From Iamia sp. SCSIO 61187 (lineage in GTDB: Bacteria; Actinomycetota; Acidimicrobiia; Acidimicrobiales; Iamiaceae), in NCBI RefSeq assembly GCF_019443745.1, contig NZ_CP050948.1, positions 3,042,001 to 3,106,000 of the forward strand: a stretch of 64,000 nt of DNA, written 5' to 3'. How positions within the stretch are numbered: position 1 is the stretch's first letter; the number at the start of each line of letters is the position of its first letter. Below the pieces are notes generated by a model. That model did no database searches, had not been told where the DNA came from, and saw nothing but the letters and a program-made list of their open reading frames with translations. The translations under genes and the position numbers were made by a program. Shown here piece by piece: positions 49,845 through 57,573 of this stretch.

Positions 49845-49890
49845 TTTGGGAGCAGGGGGTCGGGAGTTCAAGTCTCCCCGGCCCGACCAC
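49845..49890 (+). repeat. tRNA-Pro 3'-half fragment, inverted relative to the intact tRNA
   Basis: It begins tttgggagcagggggtcggg and runs to the CCA. It equals the 3' part of the tRNA-Pro at 62413-62486 from the anticodon loop onward, with one G for A change in the T loop. No 5' half precedes it. It is a remnant attachment site in opposite orientation to the att copies at 51480 and 62409. Confidence 0.8.
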
Positions 49891-50000
49891 ACCACATTTC
49901 TCGGCTAGCGGCGGCATCGCGGACCGTCGTCAAGGCGGTCTCGCGGGGTGCGCCGACGGGCGTTCACTGAGCGCCCAGTACCCCATACCGGGGTGGGCCG

Positions 50001-50426
50001 CTAATGGACGCGGCGGCGGGAGCGAGTGTGGCGGGAGAGGGCGTCGGCGATCTCTAGGGCGGTGGCTTCGTCGGCGGGTGGATGGCCCTCGTCGTCGCAG
50101 CAGGAGGGCTTCTGGCGCTCCTCGTCGGGGACCTCGAGGTCGAGGGCGGCGAGGAGGGGGGTGTAGACGTCTCCCGCTGCGGAGTCGTGGCGAGCGATGG
50201 CGAGGACGATGACCTCGTCGTCGGCGGGCCAGGCAGTCAGCATCCGGTCAGCGCCGTAGAGGTGACGGCTGCACACGTGATCGAGCGTGGAGCCGGCGAG
50301 GCGATAGCCGGCGGCGGCGCAGCCTTGGGCCAGCAGCTCGGTCAGCGCGGCCGCAGCGGCCTTGCGGCGGCGGCCGCGGAGATCCCGGACCTGGCGCTCG
50401 GCCGTGGCGGTCAGGCTGACCTGGAT
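50001..50426 (-). CDS. RelE/ParE-like toxin, start codon unclear (possibly defective)
   Basis: About 141 residues. VSLTATAERQVRDLRG, AAAGYRLAGSTLDHVCSRHLY and GADRMLTAWPADDEVIVLAI follow the RelE/ParE pattern in actinobacteria; the C-terminal tail is long and charged. No ATG, GTG or TTG lies in frame near the domain start. The nearest is a TTG at 50552, which would add about 42 unlikely residues. An ATC at 50426 would fit. It overlaps the small upstream ORF (50411-50542) in another frame, as antitoxin-toxin pairs often do. It may be a decayed locus. Confidence 0.5.
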   Translation of the reverse strand: MQVSLTATAERQVRDLRGRRRKAAAAALTELLAQGCAAAGYRLAGSTLDHVCSRHLYGADRMLTAWPADDEVIVLAIARHDSAAGDVYTPLLAALDLEVPDEERQKPSCCDDEGHPPADEATALEIADALSRHTRSRRRVH

Positions 50427-50542
50427 GGCCGCTCGTCCTCGGGGTCGGAGGCCAGCTCGGCAAGGAGGTCGTCGGTGAGCGGGACGGTGCGGCCGGCGGT
50501 GAGGTCGGTGTTGTGGTCCAGGGGCGGACCGATCCCACCCAT
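50411..50542 (-). CDS. Putative small antitoxin partner
   Basis: 43 residues from ATG 50542 (MGGIGPPLDHNTDLTAGRTV, then PLTDDLLAELASDPEDERPS). It is acidic at the C-terminus, as many antitoxins are. It ends inside the RelE-like reading frame. The size and position suggest an antitoxin, but no family is recognised and it may be truncated. Confidence 0.35.
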   Translation of the reverse strand: MGGIGPPLDHNTDLTAGRTVPLTDDLLAELASDPEDERPSRSA

Positions 50543-50585
50543 TGCTCGCCAAGGCTCCGAGCCATGATCACTACGATTCCGGTCC

Positions 50586-51128
50586 GTGACAGGCGCAGCG
50601 GTCGCTTCATTGCAGGACGTGCCAGATGATTTCTTCCGTGCTTTAGGAAAGTGCACCGCTACTGGGGCTCAACTTGAGTTTCGCTTCACGCTCCTTGCAG
50701 CAGCAACTCTCGGGATGACTCAACAGGGTGGCCTCTTCCTCTTTGCTCGGGAGTCAGCGGCCAAACGACTAAAGGTAGCAAGGAAGACACTTGATGCTTT
50801 CGAGCCAACGCAGGCAAGGGAGGACTCGCTCGACTGGCTGCGGCGTGCTCAGGAAGCCTGGCAGAAACGTAACCGATACATCCATCAACCAGTTGCCGTT
50901 GAGGATGGCGTAGTTAACCAGGCAGTGTTTCCCGATCGTCTCAACGGGCCGAAATACACATTCGAGGCGGTAACCTCAGACGATCTAGAAGAGTTGGCGG
51001 AGCTCCTCCTCGAACTCACGGACGAGTTCGACACCCCAATTCTCAATGGGCTCGTTCGTGAGCATCCATGGACGAGAACAATGTTCGGTCATCCAGGGAC
51101 CTCGACGAACCAGTCGACGCCGGTCTAG
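50586..51128 (+). CDS. HEPN-like protein of lower GC content
   Basis: 180 residues, all-helical in appearance. The stretch QEAWQKRNRYIHQP contains R-x4-H (RNRYIH), the active-site spacing of HEPN ribonucleases; the Asn after the Arg also fits. No second domain is recognised. The base composition is visibly more AT-rich than all surrounding genes (many aaa, att, tta codons), which suggests recent transfer. The GTG at 50586 follows a tacgat -10 with 8 nt, so a leaderless message is likely. It lies between two tRNA-Pro fragments with the RelE-like locus. Function inferred only from the motif. Confidence 0.6.
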   Translation: MTGAAVASLQDVPDDFFRALGKCTATGAQLEFRFTLLAAATLGMTQQGGLFLFARESAAKRLKVARKTLDAFEPTQAREDSLDWLRRAQEAWQKRNRYIHQPVAVEDGVVNQAVFPDRLNGPKYTFEAVTSDDLEELAELLLELTDEFDTPILNGLVREHPWTRTMFGHPGTSTNQSTPV

Positions 51129-51479
51129 ACCTCTGCCGAGGTCACCGTCTCCGCAGGGCTGGGAACTTCTTCGTCAGGTAGCCCTCGTTGAGCGCTGAGC
51201 GGTCGTACTGGCGCCTGCGGTCGGTGCTGCGCCGCTGGGAGCCAGGGCGGGGAACCGGGTCCCGGAGTGCCTGATCTTCGGGCGTAGGGGCCGGCTGGGC
51301 GGCGAGGTACGGGTACCGCTTGAAGATGTGGGCGGTGACCTGGCCGATGCGAAGCGCCTTGCCCGGCCACTTTGGTGCACCCCGCGGGGCCGCCCCGCTG
51401 CCCCTGTGGTCCCGTTGTGGTCTGGAGGCCGGAGGCTGCGGCGACGGCAACAGGACCCCACACCCGCTGCCAGGGGAGC
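51129..51479. other. Gap with no convincing gene
   Basis: 351 nt. A minus-strand reading frame (51450-51142) contains a protein-like stretch (KALRIGQVTAHIFKRYPYLA) but has a low-complexity start, and I recognise no family. It may be the remnant of a gene cut by integration at 51480. Confidence 0.3.
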
Positions 51480-51526
51480 GTGGTCGGGCCGGGGAGATTT
51501 GAACTCCCGACCCCCTGCTCCCAAAG
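51480..51526 (-). repeat. attL: 47-bp copy of the tRNA-Pro 3' half
   Basis: Identical over 47 nt to 62409-62455, in the same orientation. It ends within the anticodon loop (cccaaag on the plus strand). It marks the distal end of the integrated element. Confidence 0.88.
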
Positions 51527-52307
51527 TCGCCGAGGCGCGTTTCCGTCGGTCCTGGTCAGAGACGATTTCCGCAGGTCAGCGGTGGTTTCCTGTCCCAGCC
51601 TGTACCGCCGGATAACCCCGGATCTCGCGCGTCTCGCGGAGTTTTCGCGGACCTCAGAGGCCAGGAGGCTCCAGATCCCGGCCGTCGGCCCGAGGGATCT
51701 TGCGCCTCTGAGCGAGGCGTCGCAGTTCGGGGCGAGCCTCTCGGTCGGATGGTCGGTCGACGGTCTCGTTCGACGTGATCACGTCGTCAAGAAGCCGCCA
51801 CCCGCACCGCGTGGCCGTCGATCGTCAACGTCACCGCTGGCTCGTCGGGGTCCGCATAGCGCGCCTCGCCGTCGGGTGACGGCGACCCTCTCAAGACGTC
51901 GAGGTCGCCGAGCACGGTGCGCCAGGTCGAGGCTCCATCGGGGCCACGAAGGCTCCGTCCCGATGCGGCGGCACGAACCCTTCGAAGGCCCGCCGACCAG
52001 GCGCCCGGCTTCGAGCTCGACGAGCACCTCGCCGACCCGGTCCCGGTTCTCGGGCGTCACTTGAAGCACACGTTCGAGGTCCCGGGCCAGCCGCAGGGCG
52101 CCGTGCGCAGCAGCGGCGCCGAACATCACGAACCTGAACCAGTGACGGAGCAAGGCGCCGAGGACTCGCGAGCCAGAACTGCATGGCAGGCGAGTACCTG
52201 ACCACATCGCGGTTCGGGACCTCGACCCGCCTCGATGACGTCGTCGTTCGGCTCATGCACCCCTGAGCCAACCCGTCTTCGGTCCCAGTGCCAGCCCGCC
52301 CTGAAGC
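51527..52307. other. Element left end: arm repeat and decayed minus-strand coding remnant
   Basis: 780 nt without an intact gene. On the minus strand between about 52207 and 51785, protein-like text switches between frames (LARDLERVLQVTPENRDRVG, then FEGFVPPHRDGAFVAP, then WRTVLGDLDVLRGSPSPDGE ending VTLTIDGHAVRVAAS). This suggests a frameshifted pseudogene of unknown function. Confidence 0.4.
51631..51651. repeat. Integrase arm-type site candidate (left)
   Basis: gtctcgcggagttttcgcgga, matching 62331-62351 at 20 of 21 positions. It contains two direct cgcgga copies separated by gtttt. It lies 104 nt inside attL. Confidence 0.5.
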
Positions 52308-54284
52308 TCAGCCGGACGTGCAGGTGCCGGCCAGTGCTTCGCTCAGGATCCGGCCGTCGGCGTCGGCCGGTGGCTCGACACCGAGCAGGGCAGCGATGGT
52401 CGGAGCCACGTCGATGAGCTCGGGGGCCGTGGGTGCGACGCCAGTGCAGAACCCGGGCCCGGACACGATCAACGGCACTTCCTGCTCGGCCCGCGAGGCG
52501 TGGCCGGCGCGCGGCTGCCCCGGCGTCTCCACGAGGGACAGGGTGTAAGGCGGCTCGGGGATCGCTTGGAAGTCGCCCAACTTGTCCGATGCGCCGAGGG
52601 CGGCGAAGTCGTCCTCGGCGAGCACCTCGGTGAGGAGGTCACCGACAAGGCCGTCGAGGGCGGCGGCCACGGCCAGGCGGCCCTCGGGTGAGTCAGCGGT
52701 GCCGCGGAGGGTGATGTCGGCGGCCCGGTCGCCTTGGATGACGACGACCTCGGTGCTGGGATTGGGCGTGGTCAGGTACGGGGGGAACAGCACGCCGGTT
52801 TGGTAGCCCGTGGCGTCGATGGCTTCGAGCAGGTCGGGCAGGGCGCTGCTGTCGACGTCCGTCATGCCGTGGTCGCCGGTGAGGATGAAGGTCGTCTCCT
52901 CGAAGATGCCGACATCGCGGGTGGCTTGCACCAGGCGACCGAGTTGGGCGTCCATCTCCACCATGAGCCCTGGCAGGGTGGGGCTGGCAGTGCCCTCGTC
53001 GTGGACCAGGGTGTCGATGTCACCGCCGTAGACGGCCAGCAGGGCAGGGATCTCGGGGACGGTTACCTGGCGTCCGCCGGAGTCGACAGGCCGCTGGTGG
53101 AGGATTTCGATGGCGGCGTCGACCCGCTGGCGGAAAGGCCCGCCGGGCTCGACGTAGAGCTGGCGCGGATCGCCGTACGAGGTCCCGTGGTCCTCTGTCA
53201 TGTACCACTGGACCGACGCCACGGTCCGGTCCTGGCGACCCACGGCTTCGGCGATGGTCTCAGCCTCGAGGGCCCGCCCTTGGGCCCGGGCCACGCCAGC
53301 GGCCTCGTCGAAGTAGTAGCCGGCGTTGCCGTGGGTACGGGGAAGGGCCCCCGTGACCAGAGACGCTCGCGACGGGTTCGACAGCGTCTGGAACGTGGCC
53401 GTAGCGATCGACGAACTGCCCCGGGCCACCAAGGCGTCGATGGCGGGGGTGTCGGCCAGCTCGAGGAAGGCCGGGTCGAAGCCGTCCCAGTCGATGACGA
53501 CCACGTGCTCGGTCCGAGGCACCTCGGGCTGCCCACAGTCCCGCTGGGCCACCTCGAAGAACTCGGCACTGGCGGCGAGGAGCACCGCGAGGCGGACGTC
53601 GTCGAGGTCAACCAGGCGACGGGTCCAGTAGCTCCGCCCGGCCGGGTCGGCTGTCCGGTCAAGGACCCGGTCGTAGAGGTACTGGACCCGGGCGGTCCGG
53701 GACTCGGACGAGCCGAAGATCTGCGCGGCGACGCCAACTCGGCCTCGCCTACCCACCTCCCTGGACCAGTGGGCGAGCCCGCCCGGCTCCGCCGCCCGGC
53801 CGAGGATGCGATCGTAGAGGGCAGCGACGAAGGCCTCGTCGGTGCCGCCGGCCCGAGCATGGAGCTCCGGCGAGCCGTACACCCGGGCGGCGACATGTCG
53901 GACGGACCCACCGGTCCGCAGCCGCTCGGTCCAGAACGCGAGACCCTCCGGCTCTGGAGCCCGCTCCAGGGCTGATCGATAGAGCCGGGACACCTCGACC
54001 GACAACCACTCATCACTGGTCGCCAGACTGTCAGGCAGGTCACCGGGCAGCCGCCCAGCAGCCAGATCCCTACCCCAACGGTCGAGCTCGCCCGGCGACG
54101 GTTCCCGGTCGAGGAAGACACGGTGGGCAGCTGTGATGAAGCACTGGTCCTCGGCAGGGGTGGCGGCGGCGACCGGCGCCGCCAACGGCGTGAACAGCAG
54201 CGCCGCCGCCAGCAGGGCGCCGACGACCAGGGCGAGACCGCCCCTCCGGTCGCGACACGGCCGGCGTTGCTCCCCGTGGTGCAT
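52308..54284 (-). CDS. Secreted DUF4214-repeat / type I phosphodiesterase fusion
   Basis: 658 residues. A signal peptide (hydrophobic core LALVVGALLAAALLFTPLAA, about 15-36) is followed by about four DUF4214-like helical repeats (45-255: HRVFLDREPSPGELDRWGRD, LYRSALERAPEPEGLAFW, LYDRILGRAAEPGGLAHW, LYDRVLDRTADPAGRSYW). Then comes an alkaline-phosphatase-superfamily domain: VVVIDWDGFDPAFLEL, nucleophile Thr/Ser region in TLSNPSRASLVTGALPRTHG, ILTGDHGMTDVD, and IVSGPGF near the end. It resembles nucleotide pyrophosphatase/phosphodiesterase. Cargo of the element, divergent from GH31. The ATG at 54284 is followed by a basic n-region. Confidence 0.85.
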   Translation of the reverse strand: MHHGEQRRPCRDRRGGLALVVGALLAAALLFTPLAAPVAAATPAEDQCFITAAHRVFLDREPSPGELDRWGRDLAAGRLPGDLPDSLATSDEWLSVEVSRLYRSALERAPEPEGLAFWTERLRTGGSVRHVAARVYGSPELHARAGGTDEAFVAALYDRILGRAAEPGGLAHWSREVGRRGRVGVAAQIFGSSESRTARVQYLYDRVLDRTADPAGRSYWTRRLVDLDDVRLAVLLAASAEFFEVAQRDCGQPEVPRTEHVVVIDWDGFDPAFLELADTPAIDALVARGSSSIATATFQTLSNPSRASLVTGALPRTHGNAGYYFDEAAGVARAQGRALEAETIAEAVGRQDRTVASVQWYMTEDHGTSYGDPRQLYVEPGGPFRQRVDAAIEILHQRPVDSGGRQVTVPEIPALLAVYGGDIDTLVHDEGTASPTLPGLMVEMDAQLGRLVQATRDVGIFEETTFILTGDHGMTDVDSSALPDLLEAIDATGYQTGVLFPPYLTTPNPSTEVVVIQGDRAADITLRGTADSPEGRLAVAAALDGLVGDLLTEVLAEDDFAALGASDKLGDFQAIPEPPYTLSLVETPGQPRAGHASRAEQEVPLIVSGPGFCTGVAPTAPELIDVAPTIAALLGVEPPADADGRILSEALAGTCTSG

Positions 54285-54472
54285 CGTGTGTCCCCGTCGA
54301 TCGTCGAGCCCCTGCGCGGCCCGACTGTAGCCAAGGCCGTCTGTCCCCGGTGAGGACCCGAGAGGGACGGCATGGCGGTGATGATCGGGCAGCTCCAAGG
54401 CGGGGTTCCTCGGCAGGCACGGACGCGAGGTGGAGCCCGCCGATCGGTCCCGCCGACCAAACTGAGCACCCC
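54285..54472. promoter_or_regulatory. Divergent region between phosphodiesterase and GH31 genes
   Basis: 188 nt between two outward-facing cargo genes. It presumably holds both promoters. I see no DevR-like box and no clear inverted repeat; no reliable -10 could be fixed. Confidence 0.3.
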
Positions 54473-57130
54473 ATGGCGCTCTCAACAGCCACCCCAACAC
54501 CCCGTCCGCAGCAGGTCGCCTCGCATGGCAACGTGCGGGTGACGGTCCTGACCGACCGCCTGCTCCGCATCGAGTACTCATCCGATGGCATCTTCGAGGA
54601 CCGGCCGACGCTCGCAGTGGTGAACCGACGGTTCCCGACCACGCCATTCGAGGCACGCACAGATCGCCGCACGCTCGCCGTCGACACCGGAGCCGTGCTC
54701 CTGCACTGCTCCGATGTCGATCGGCCGTTCTCAGCGGACCAACTGCGAGCCCGGATCGGATCTGGCGCCACGGCCACCGACTGGCACTTCGGAAAGGCAT
54801 GTGAGAGCAACCTCGGAGGAACGGTGCGGACGCTCGACACCTGGAAGGGCAACAAGACCGCCCGTCCAGTGGGGTTCGACGCCCAGACGGGTTTCGTCCA
54901 CGAGTGGGAGGAGCAGCTCCTCGAGCCCGGGCTGTTGTGTCGCGACGGCTGGGTGGTCGTCGACGAAAGCGACACGGTGGTCCTCGACGCAAGCGAAGAT
55001 CCGGGCGCTCAGTCGCGCTGCTGGCCGGTTCCGCGCCCGCCCGGCGAGCGGCGAGATCTCTACCTGTTCGCCTATGGCGACGACCACGCCTCCGCCCTCG
55101 CGGCGGGGGCTCAGCTTTTCGGTTCCCAGCCGCTGCCGCCCCGCTACGCGTTCGGCTACTGGTACAGCCGGTACTACCCCTACACCGACCGGGAGCTCCT
55201 GGAGCTCGCGGAGCAGCTCGACCGGAACGACGTGCCCGTCGACGTCCTCGTCATCGACATGGACTGGCACCGGGTCGGGTGGACCGGGTACTCGTGGGAC
55301 CGGGACCTGTTCCCTGATCCGACCGAGACGCTCGAGCGGCTCCACGAGCGCCGGCTTCGCGTCGCGCTGAACCTCCACCCTGCGGATGGCGTCGGCCGCC
55401 ACGAGGACGCATTCGCGGCGATGTGCGACGCCGTTGGCCTCGATCCCCAGACCGTCGATCGCGTCCCGTTCGACGTCACCGACCCGCGGTTCGTCGACGC
55501 CTACTTCCGGCTCCTCCACCACCCGGAGGAGGACCGCGGCGTGGACTTCTGGTGGATGGACTGGCAACAAGGCGCGGAGTCCTCGATCCCTGGGCTGGAT
55601 CCGCTGGCGTGGCTCAACCGCCTGCACTGGGACGACCAGGCGCAGCGCCGACCCGACCGCCGGCCGCTCATCTTCAGCCGCTGGGGAGGCCTCGGCGCCG
55701 GGCGCTACCCGATCGGCTTCTCCGGCGACACCCACGCAGCGTGGGAATCGCTCGCCTTCCAACCCGAGTTCACGGCCACGGCCGCCAACGTCCTCTACGG
55801 GTACTGGAGTCACGACATCGGCGGCCACTTCGGATCTGCGCCCGACCCTGAGCTCTACACCCGGTGGATCCAGTTCGGCGCGCACTCGCCCATCCTCCGC
55901 ACCCACGGCGCGCTCGGCCCCGACCAGGAACGTCGGCTCTGGGAGTTCCCCAACCCGTACCGCACGGTGATGATCGATGCCGTCCGCCGCCGGTACGAGC
56001 TGGTCCCGTACATCTACGGCGAGTGCCGGCGCGGCGTCGACACCGGCCTGTCGCTCGTGCGACCGATGTACCACGAGCACCCCGAGGCGACCGCCGCCTA
56101 CGAAGCGACCGACCAGTACCAGCTGGGTGACCAGATGGTGGTCGCCCCTGTCGTGCGGCCGACGGACGACGACGACATGGCAGCGGTGCGGGTGTGGCTC
56201 CCCAAGGGCGAGTGGTTCGATGTGGCCCACGGCGTCCGGTTCGACATCGACGACGACGAGGGACGCTGGCTCGAACGTCGCTACCTGCTGGCGGAGGTGC
56301 CGGTGTTCGTGCGAGCGGGCACGGTGCTCCCCGGTCAGCGCGGCGTGCGCCGCCTCGATGCCGCCTCCTACCCCAACCTCGTCGTCACCGCCTATCCCGG
56401 TCCCGCCGGCCAGCACACCTTCTACGAGGACGATGGCGTGACCACCGGCTACGAGAGCGGGCGGGCTGTCTCGGTCGCGCTGAACCATCGCTCGACCACC
56501 TCGCGGCGCACCGTGCGCATCGGTGCCGCTCTGGGAACCTACCGGGGGTGGCTGCGCCGGAGGCCCGTCGAGATCCGCTTCGTCGGCGAGGCTCCCCCGC
56601 GTTCGGTGTGCGTCGACGGCGAGGTGGTCCCGTGGGCGCCTCGGCCCCTCGACGGCCACTGGCGGTACGACGCGGCCAGCACCGCGGTGGTCGTGTCGCT
56701 GCCTCGGGTCGACCTTCGCCAGGGCGTTCTCGTCGCCGTCGAGCGCAGCACCGCGCGGCACCGAGCCGAGGCCGAGGCGCTCATCGACGGCTACCCGGGA
56801 CTGGCCCGGCGGATCGACCTCATCAGTGAGCGGACCCGGACCCTGCTCCAAGAGGACAACCGCCAGATCGTCACGCTCTCCCAGACGGTCGACCGGATCG
56901 AACGGGACCCGTGGACGCTCACGTCGGAGCTCGGCGAGCTGCGGAACCGGTTCGACGGCCTGGACGCCCTGCTCGAGCGCTACCTCCAGGTCTGGACAGA
57001 ACTTCAATCGCTCAACCCGGGGGATCCCCCGGTCGCCACGTCGACCCTCGCAGCAGCCCGCCGACTCCTCACCACCACACGGGACCAGTTCGGCGGAGCA
57101 CCGTCGACAGGCGACTCGCGGACGCCATGA
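54473..57130 (+). CDS. Glycoside hydrolase family 31 protein
   Basis: 885 residues. N-terminal galactose-mutarotase-like domain (about 1-215), catalytic barrel with FGYWYSRYYPYTDRELLELA, VLVIDMDWHR, catalytic nucleophile Asp363 in FWWMDWQQG and likely acid/base Asp419 in FSGDTHAAWE. Then come beta domains with TFYEDDGVTTGYESG and a helical C-terminal extension (about 770-885) not usual in GH31. The family acts on alpha-glucosides and alpha-xylosides; a large part is similar to DUF5110-type members. There is no signal peptide, so it is probably cytoplasmic. The ATG at 54473 is chosen at the first conserved residues. Base use is slightly less GC-biased than the chromosome. Confidence 0.87.
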   Translation: MALSTATPTPRPQQVASHGNVRVTVLTDRLLRIEYSSDGIFEDRPTLAVVNRRFPTTPFEARTDRRTLAVDTGAVLLHCSDVDRPFSADQLRARIGSGATATDWHFGKACESNLGGTVRTLDTWKGNKTARPVGFDAQTGFVHEWEEQLLEPGLLCRDGWVVVDESDTVVLDASEDPGAQSRCWPVPRPPGERRDLYLFAYGDDHASALAAGAQLFGSQPLPPRYAFGYWYSRYYPYTDRELLELAEQLDRNDVPVDVLVIDMDWHRVGWTGYSWDRDLFPDPTETLERLHERRLRVALNLHPADGVGRHEDAFAAMCDAVGLDPQTVDRVPFDVTDPRFVDAYFRLLHHPEEDRGVDFWWMDWQQGAESSIPGLDPLAWLNRLHWDDQAQRRPDRRPLIFSRWGGLGAGRYPIGFSGDTHAAWESLAFQPEFTATAANVLYGYWSHDIGGHFGSAPDPELYTRWIQFGAHSPILRTHGALGPDQERRLWEFPNPYRTVMIDAVRRRYELVPYIYGECRRGVDTGLSLVRPMYHEHPEATAAYEATDQYQLGDQMVVAPVVRPTDDDDMAAVRVWLPKGEWFDVAHGVRFDIDDDEGRWLERRYLLAEVPVFVRAGTVLPGQRGVRRLDAASYPNLVVTAYPGPAGQHTFYEDDGVTTGYESGRAVSVALNHRSTTSRRTVRIGAALGTYRGWLRRRPVEIRFVGEAPPRSVCVDGEVVPWAPRPLDGHWRYDAASTAVVVSLPRVDLRQGVLVAVERSTARHRAEAEALIDGYPGLARRIDLISERTRTLLQEDNRQIVTLSQTVDRIERDPWTLTSELGELRNRFDGLDALLERYLQVWTELQSLNPGDPPVATSTLAAARRLLTTTRDQFGGAPSTGDSRTP

Positions 57131-57573
57131 CCCGCGAGCGCTTCCACGGGCCCAAGACCGTCCCGAAGTCCCAGGTCCCCGCGCCATCCGAGCGGCCGTC
57201 AACGATCTTTCGTGAAAGTCCGGGAACCACCCGGCGTGAGTGCAAGGCCGCCGCAAGTGACCGCGGCGACCCACCCCGATTCTGACTACGGACGGCGACT
57301 TGGGCGACCTCGGTTCGATGAGGCCGCGACTGCGCTGATGACTGTCGCGCGGTATCGACAACGCACCCGGGCGTCCCCACTCCGGCCCTCCACCGAGCCG
57401 CACGAGACCTCCAAGAGGGTCGGTCCCACCAACGACGTGAACGGACGCCTGTCCTAGGTTTCTTGTCAGACCTCGGCCCTCCGACAGGCCTAGAAGGGCA
57501 TCGAAGGACAGACGAGTGCACTCCGGCGAGCACGACCCGGCGCACGACCTCGATGGCGTGGGGTCGTGGTCGG
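57131..57573. other. Non-coding stretch upstream of the relaxase, possible oriT region
   Basis: 443 nt. It holds small hairpins (ctttcgtgaaag near 57208, ccgggaaccacccgg near 57220) and the pair cctgtc/gacagg around 57450-57490. MobF relaxases usually nick near their own gene, so an oriT could lie here; no nic sequence is recognised. Confidence 0.3.

Noticed and set aside
49845-49890. A second tRNA-Pro gene
   Set aside because: Only the 3' half is present; upstream sequence cannot form acceptor, D and anticodon arms.
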